From: Erysipelotrichaceae bacterium
GTDB lineage: Bacteria; Bacillota_I; Bacilli_A; Erysipelotrichales; Erysipelotrichaceae
Assembly (NCBI GenBank): GCA_017561615.1
Contig: JAFZBT010000141.1
Location: 1-7,627, forward strand
Reading direction: 5' to 3'
DNA length: 7,627 nt
A program made the translations under genes and the position numbers. Each line of letters starts with the position of its first letter. The first letter of the stretch is position 1. The notes under the pieces were generated by a model. The model saw nothing but the letters and a program-made list of their open reading frames with translations, was not told where the DNA came from and did no database searches. Shown piece after piece: positions 6,074-7,627 of this stretch.

Positions 6074-6613
6074 ATGAAGAAAAGACTGTTACTTTACGTC
6101 ATATTTATGCTTGCGGTATTCTACGGCGTCTACAGCGTATTTCAGGCCTATAAGCCGAAGAATATCGACATTATTGATACCGAGGTCATAACCTATGAAT
6201 TCCCCAACAGAACCTCTGTAAAGGACTTTGAGGAAAAGCTTACTTCGAACGGAAAGCAACTGAAAGTCATCTTCTATGACAAGACGCAGATAAACTCGCA
6301 GTATTTCTTCAATAACATCTGGCCTTCATTGATCGCCGATAATCCCGGCATAATGGCAGACAGGCTTCTCTACATTGACATCAGTGAGAATGAGGAAGCC
6401 GCCATAGCGCTCAGCAAGCTCGGCTACAAGACTCTGCCGGCGCTGGAAACGCTGAAATATGAAAACGGAGCCATTACCGTTGTCAGCATCCTTCAGGATC
6501 ACGGATCAACCACGCTCAATGCCGAAAGCATTCTGGCCTGGCTTAAGGAAAACGATCTCATACTGAAAAACGAAGATACCACAAATGACAATAACAAGAA
6601 GACAGGTAAATGA
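6074..6613 (+). CDS. Membrane-anchored thioredoxin-like protein without CxxC (function unknown)
   Basis: The product has 179 residues. MKKR followed by LLLYVIFMLAVFYGVYSVF (residues 5-23) is a signal anchor, so the rest should be outside the membrane. Residues about 63-160 have a thioredoxin-like order: a strand LKVIFYD, a helix where CxxC would be, a strand RLLYIDIS, a helix EEAAIALSKLGY, then KTLPALETLKYENGA, which resembles the cis-proline strand pair of thioredoxins (Pro122). The protein has no cysteine at all, so a redox role is ruled out; binding, scaffolding or chaperone roles remain possible. The fold is inferred from pattern only. The last dozen residues are polar and Lys/Asn/Asp-rich. 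The start at 6074 has a good AGGTGA site. The gene diverges from dnaD and converges on the rmuC-like gene, so it appears to be monocistronic. Confidence 0.85.
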   Translation: MKKRLLLYVIFMLAVFYGVYSVFQAYKPKNIDIIDTEVITYEFPNRTSVKDFEEKLTSNGKQLKVIFYDKTQINSQYFFNNIWPSLIADNPGIMADRLLYIDISENEEAAIALSKLGYKTLPALETLKYENGAITVVSILQDHGSTTLNAESILAWLKENDLILKNEDTTNDNNKKTGK

Positions 6614-6627
6614 TTACCTGTCTTCTT
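6596..6627. terminator. Bidirectional hairpin made from the coding ends of two convergent genes
   Basis: A perfect 14-base stem, AAGAAGACAGGTAA at 6596-6609 and its complement at 6614-6627, encloses the four-base loop ATGA. The loop contains the TGA stop of the plus-strand gene. The second arm begins with the complement of the TAA stop of the minus-strand gene. T-rich sequence follows on both strands (CGTTTAATT on plus, GTTATTGTCATTT on minus), though there is no long uninterrupted T tract. Confidence 0.75.
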
Positions 6628-7627
6628 CGTTTAATTCAACATCCCGGATGCGATTGAAGTCCCTGATTATCTTTTCACTGGTGACATCCAGCTGTCTGAA
6701 TGAGGAGATTGCCTTTTCCAGCGATCCTGAGAGCTCGCTGTAGCGGTTCTGATAACGTTCAAACTCCACCGAAAGATTATTCAGTTCCTTCTGGATCGTA
6801 TCGATGCTGGCATCCTTGCGCTGCTGCAGGTAGATTGCCTTCATGCTTGTGAGGTAGGCTATCAGCGTGGTCGGTGAGACAATGTAAACGGCCTTTTTCT
6901 GAGAAAGCTCCACAACATCGGGGAAATGCCCGTAGATCTCCGCAAAGACGGCTTCCGCCGGAACGAACATCATTGCGAAGTCACTTGTCTGGCTGCTGGT
7001 AACGTAGCGATCATATATGTCATTGATATGCTTGCGGCAGTCGTCGCGGAACTTCCTTACTGCCTGACTGCGGTCTGTTTCGCTGAGAGATTCATCATAC
7101 ATTCGCCGGTAGTTCTCAAGAGGGAACTTGGCGTCAACGCTGATCAGTCCAAGCGGTTCGGGAGCATAGATCACCGCATCGGCAATGTTTCCGTTTTCCA
7201 GCTTGAACTGCCTTTTCCATCTTTCCTCGCTTTCACCGTAATGATACTTGAGGATCGTATACAGTTCCATCTCACCGAAAGCTCCTCTGGTCTTCTTGTC
7301 TGTAAAGATGTTTTCCAGGGAATGCATGGAGCGACGGAGCTCGCTTATTTCATTCTGCAATGCTCTTACGCTTTCCAGGTTTCTGGCTATCTCACTGAAG
7401 GCATGGCTTGACTGATTATTGATGTTCATCATGCCGCTGTTCATTTCCGATTCGATGCGTTCAAGTGACCTTGAGGAATAATCCGTGGCGCTGTAAAGCG
7501 AAAGCAGCTTTTCGCCGAGCTGCTGTGAACTGGCGGTTTCCCTTTCACTTACCGAGTCAAGCTTTCGGCTGAGAAGATTGAAGCTGACCAGCAATATGAT
7601 GCAGATGATCAGCAATATGGAAATGAT
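6614..7627 (-). CDS. rmuC: RmuC-family DNA recombination/nuclease-like protein (5' end beyond the window)
   Basis: RmuC proteins are membrane-anchored, nuclease-like proteins linked to limiting DNA rearrangements; their biochemistry is poorly known. The frame is open to the right edge and reads IISILLIICIILLVSF, so the TTG at 7615 is inside the membrane helix and not a start. The 337 visible residues comprise that helix, a coiled coil (about 20-105), and the RmuC core: GAFGEMEL with Glu119, ADAVIY with Asp150, ISVDAKFPLENY with Asp165 and Lys167 (a PD-(D/E)xK-like arrangement), FAMMFVPAEAVFAEI, and VYIVSPTTLIAYL. A second coiled coil follows (about 270-325). All core motifs are intact. Only the first few residues should be missing. 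It ends exactly next to the stop of the convergent thioredoxin-like gene. The family call is firm. Confidence 0.94.
   Translation of the reverse strand: MISILLIICIILLVSFNLLSRKLDSVSERETASSQQLGEKLLSLYSATDYSSRSLERIESEMNSGMMNINNQSSHAFSEIARNLESVRALQNEISELRRSMHSLENIFTDKKTRGAFGEMELYTILKYHYGESEERWKRQFKLENGNIADAVIYAPEPLGLISVDAKFPLENYRRMYDESLSETDRSQAVRKFRDDCRKHINDIYDRYVTSSQTSDFAMMFVPAEAVFAEIYGHFPDVVELSQKKAVYIVSPTTLIAYLTSMKAIYLQQRKDASIDTIQKELNNLSVEFERYQNRYSELSGSLEKAISSFRQLDVTSEKIIRDFNRIRDVELNEEDR

Noticed and set aside
6926..7411. Plus-strand frame inside the rmuC-like gene
   Set aside because: It is a shadow of a conserved RmuC core on the other strand.
7613..7615. TTG at 7615 as the rmuC start
   Set aside because: The frame and the hydrophobic helix continue to the window edge, so the real start is outside.

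Overview
The window looks like a chromosomal segment from a Bacillota (low-GC Gram-positive type) bacterium. The evidence is a dnaD-nth gene pair, a class A penicillin-binding protein converging on that pair, GGAGG-like ribosome binding sites and sigma-A type promoters. The general character (a very long PBP and a short DnaD) would fit an Erysipelotrichia-like lineage, but that is only a guess. No phage, transposon, CRISPR, tRNA or rRNA signal was seen.

Layout, left to right. (1) Bases 2-496: the 3' end of a gene that begins outside the window. It encodes an Ig/Fn3-like domain and a Pro-Asp repeat tail. (2) Bases 522-4751: a 1409-residue bifunctional class A PBP (GT51 plus transpeptidase), probably ponA. 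It carries an exceptionally long, about 570-residue, cytoplasmic tail and a C-terminal Ig/Fn3-like domain homologous to the domain in (1), so the two genes are probably tandem paralogues in one operon. (3) Bases 4752-4865: two hairpin terminators, the second working in both directions. (4) Bases 4866-5988, minus strand: nth (endonuclease III) and dnaD (primosome protein), overlapping by 14 bases. (5) Bases 5989-6073: a compact divergent promoter region with overlapping -35 boxes. (6) Bases 6074-6613: a membrane-anchored protein with a thioredoxin-like pattern but no CxxC. (7) Bases 6614-7627, minus strand: an rmuC-family gene running off the right edge. Its stop codon abuts the stop of (6), and a 14-bp hairpin built from both coding ends separates them.

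The left half is a cell-wall synthesis unit. The right half is mostly DNA replication and repair (DnaD, Nth, RmuC). In Bacillus subtilis, recU-ponA also converges on asnS-dnaD-nth-ypoC, so the PBP/nth/dnaD order looks like conserved synteny, here without ypoC. The most unusual element is the PBP tail. It contains four lysine clusters, four copies of a short aromatic-acidic motif, a hydrophobic segment and three basic amphipathic repeats, all ahead of the membrane helix. No complete undescribed multi-gene system is evident.
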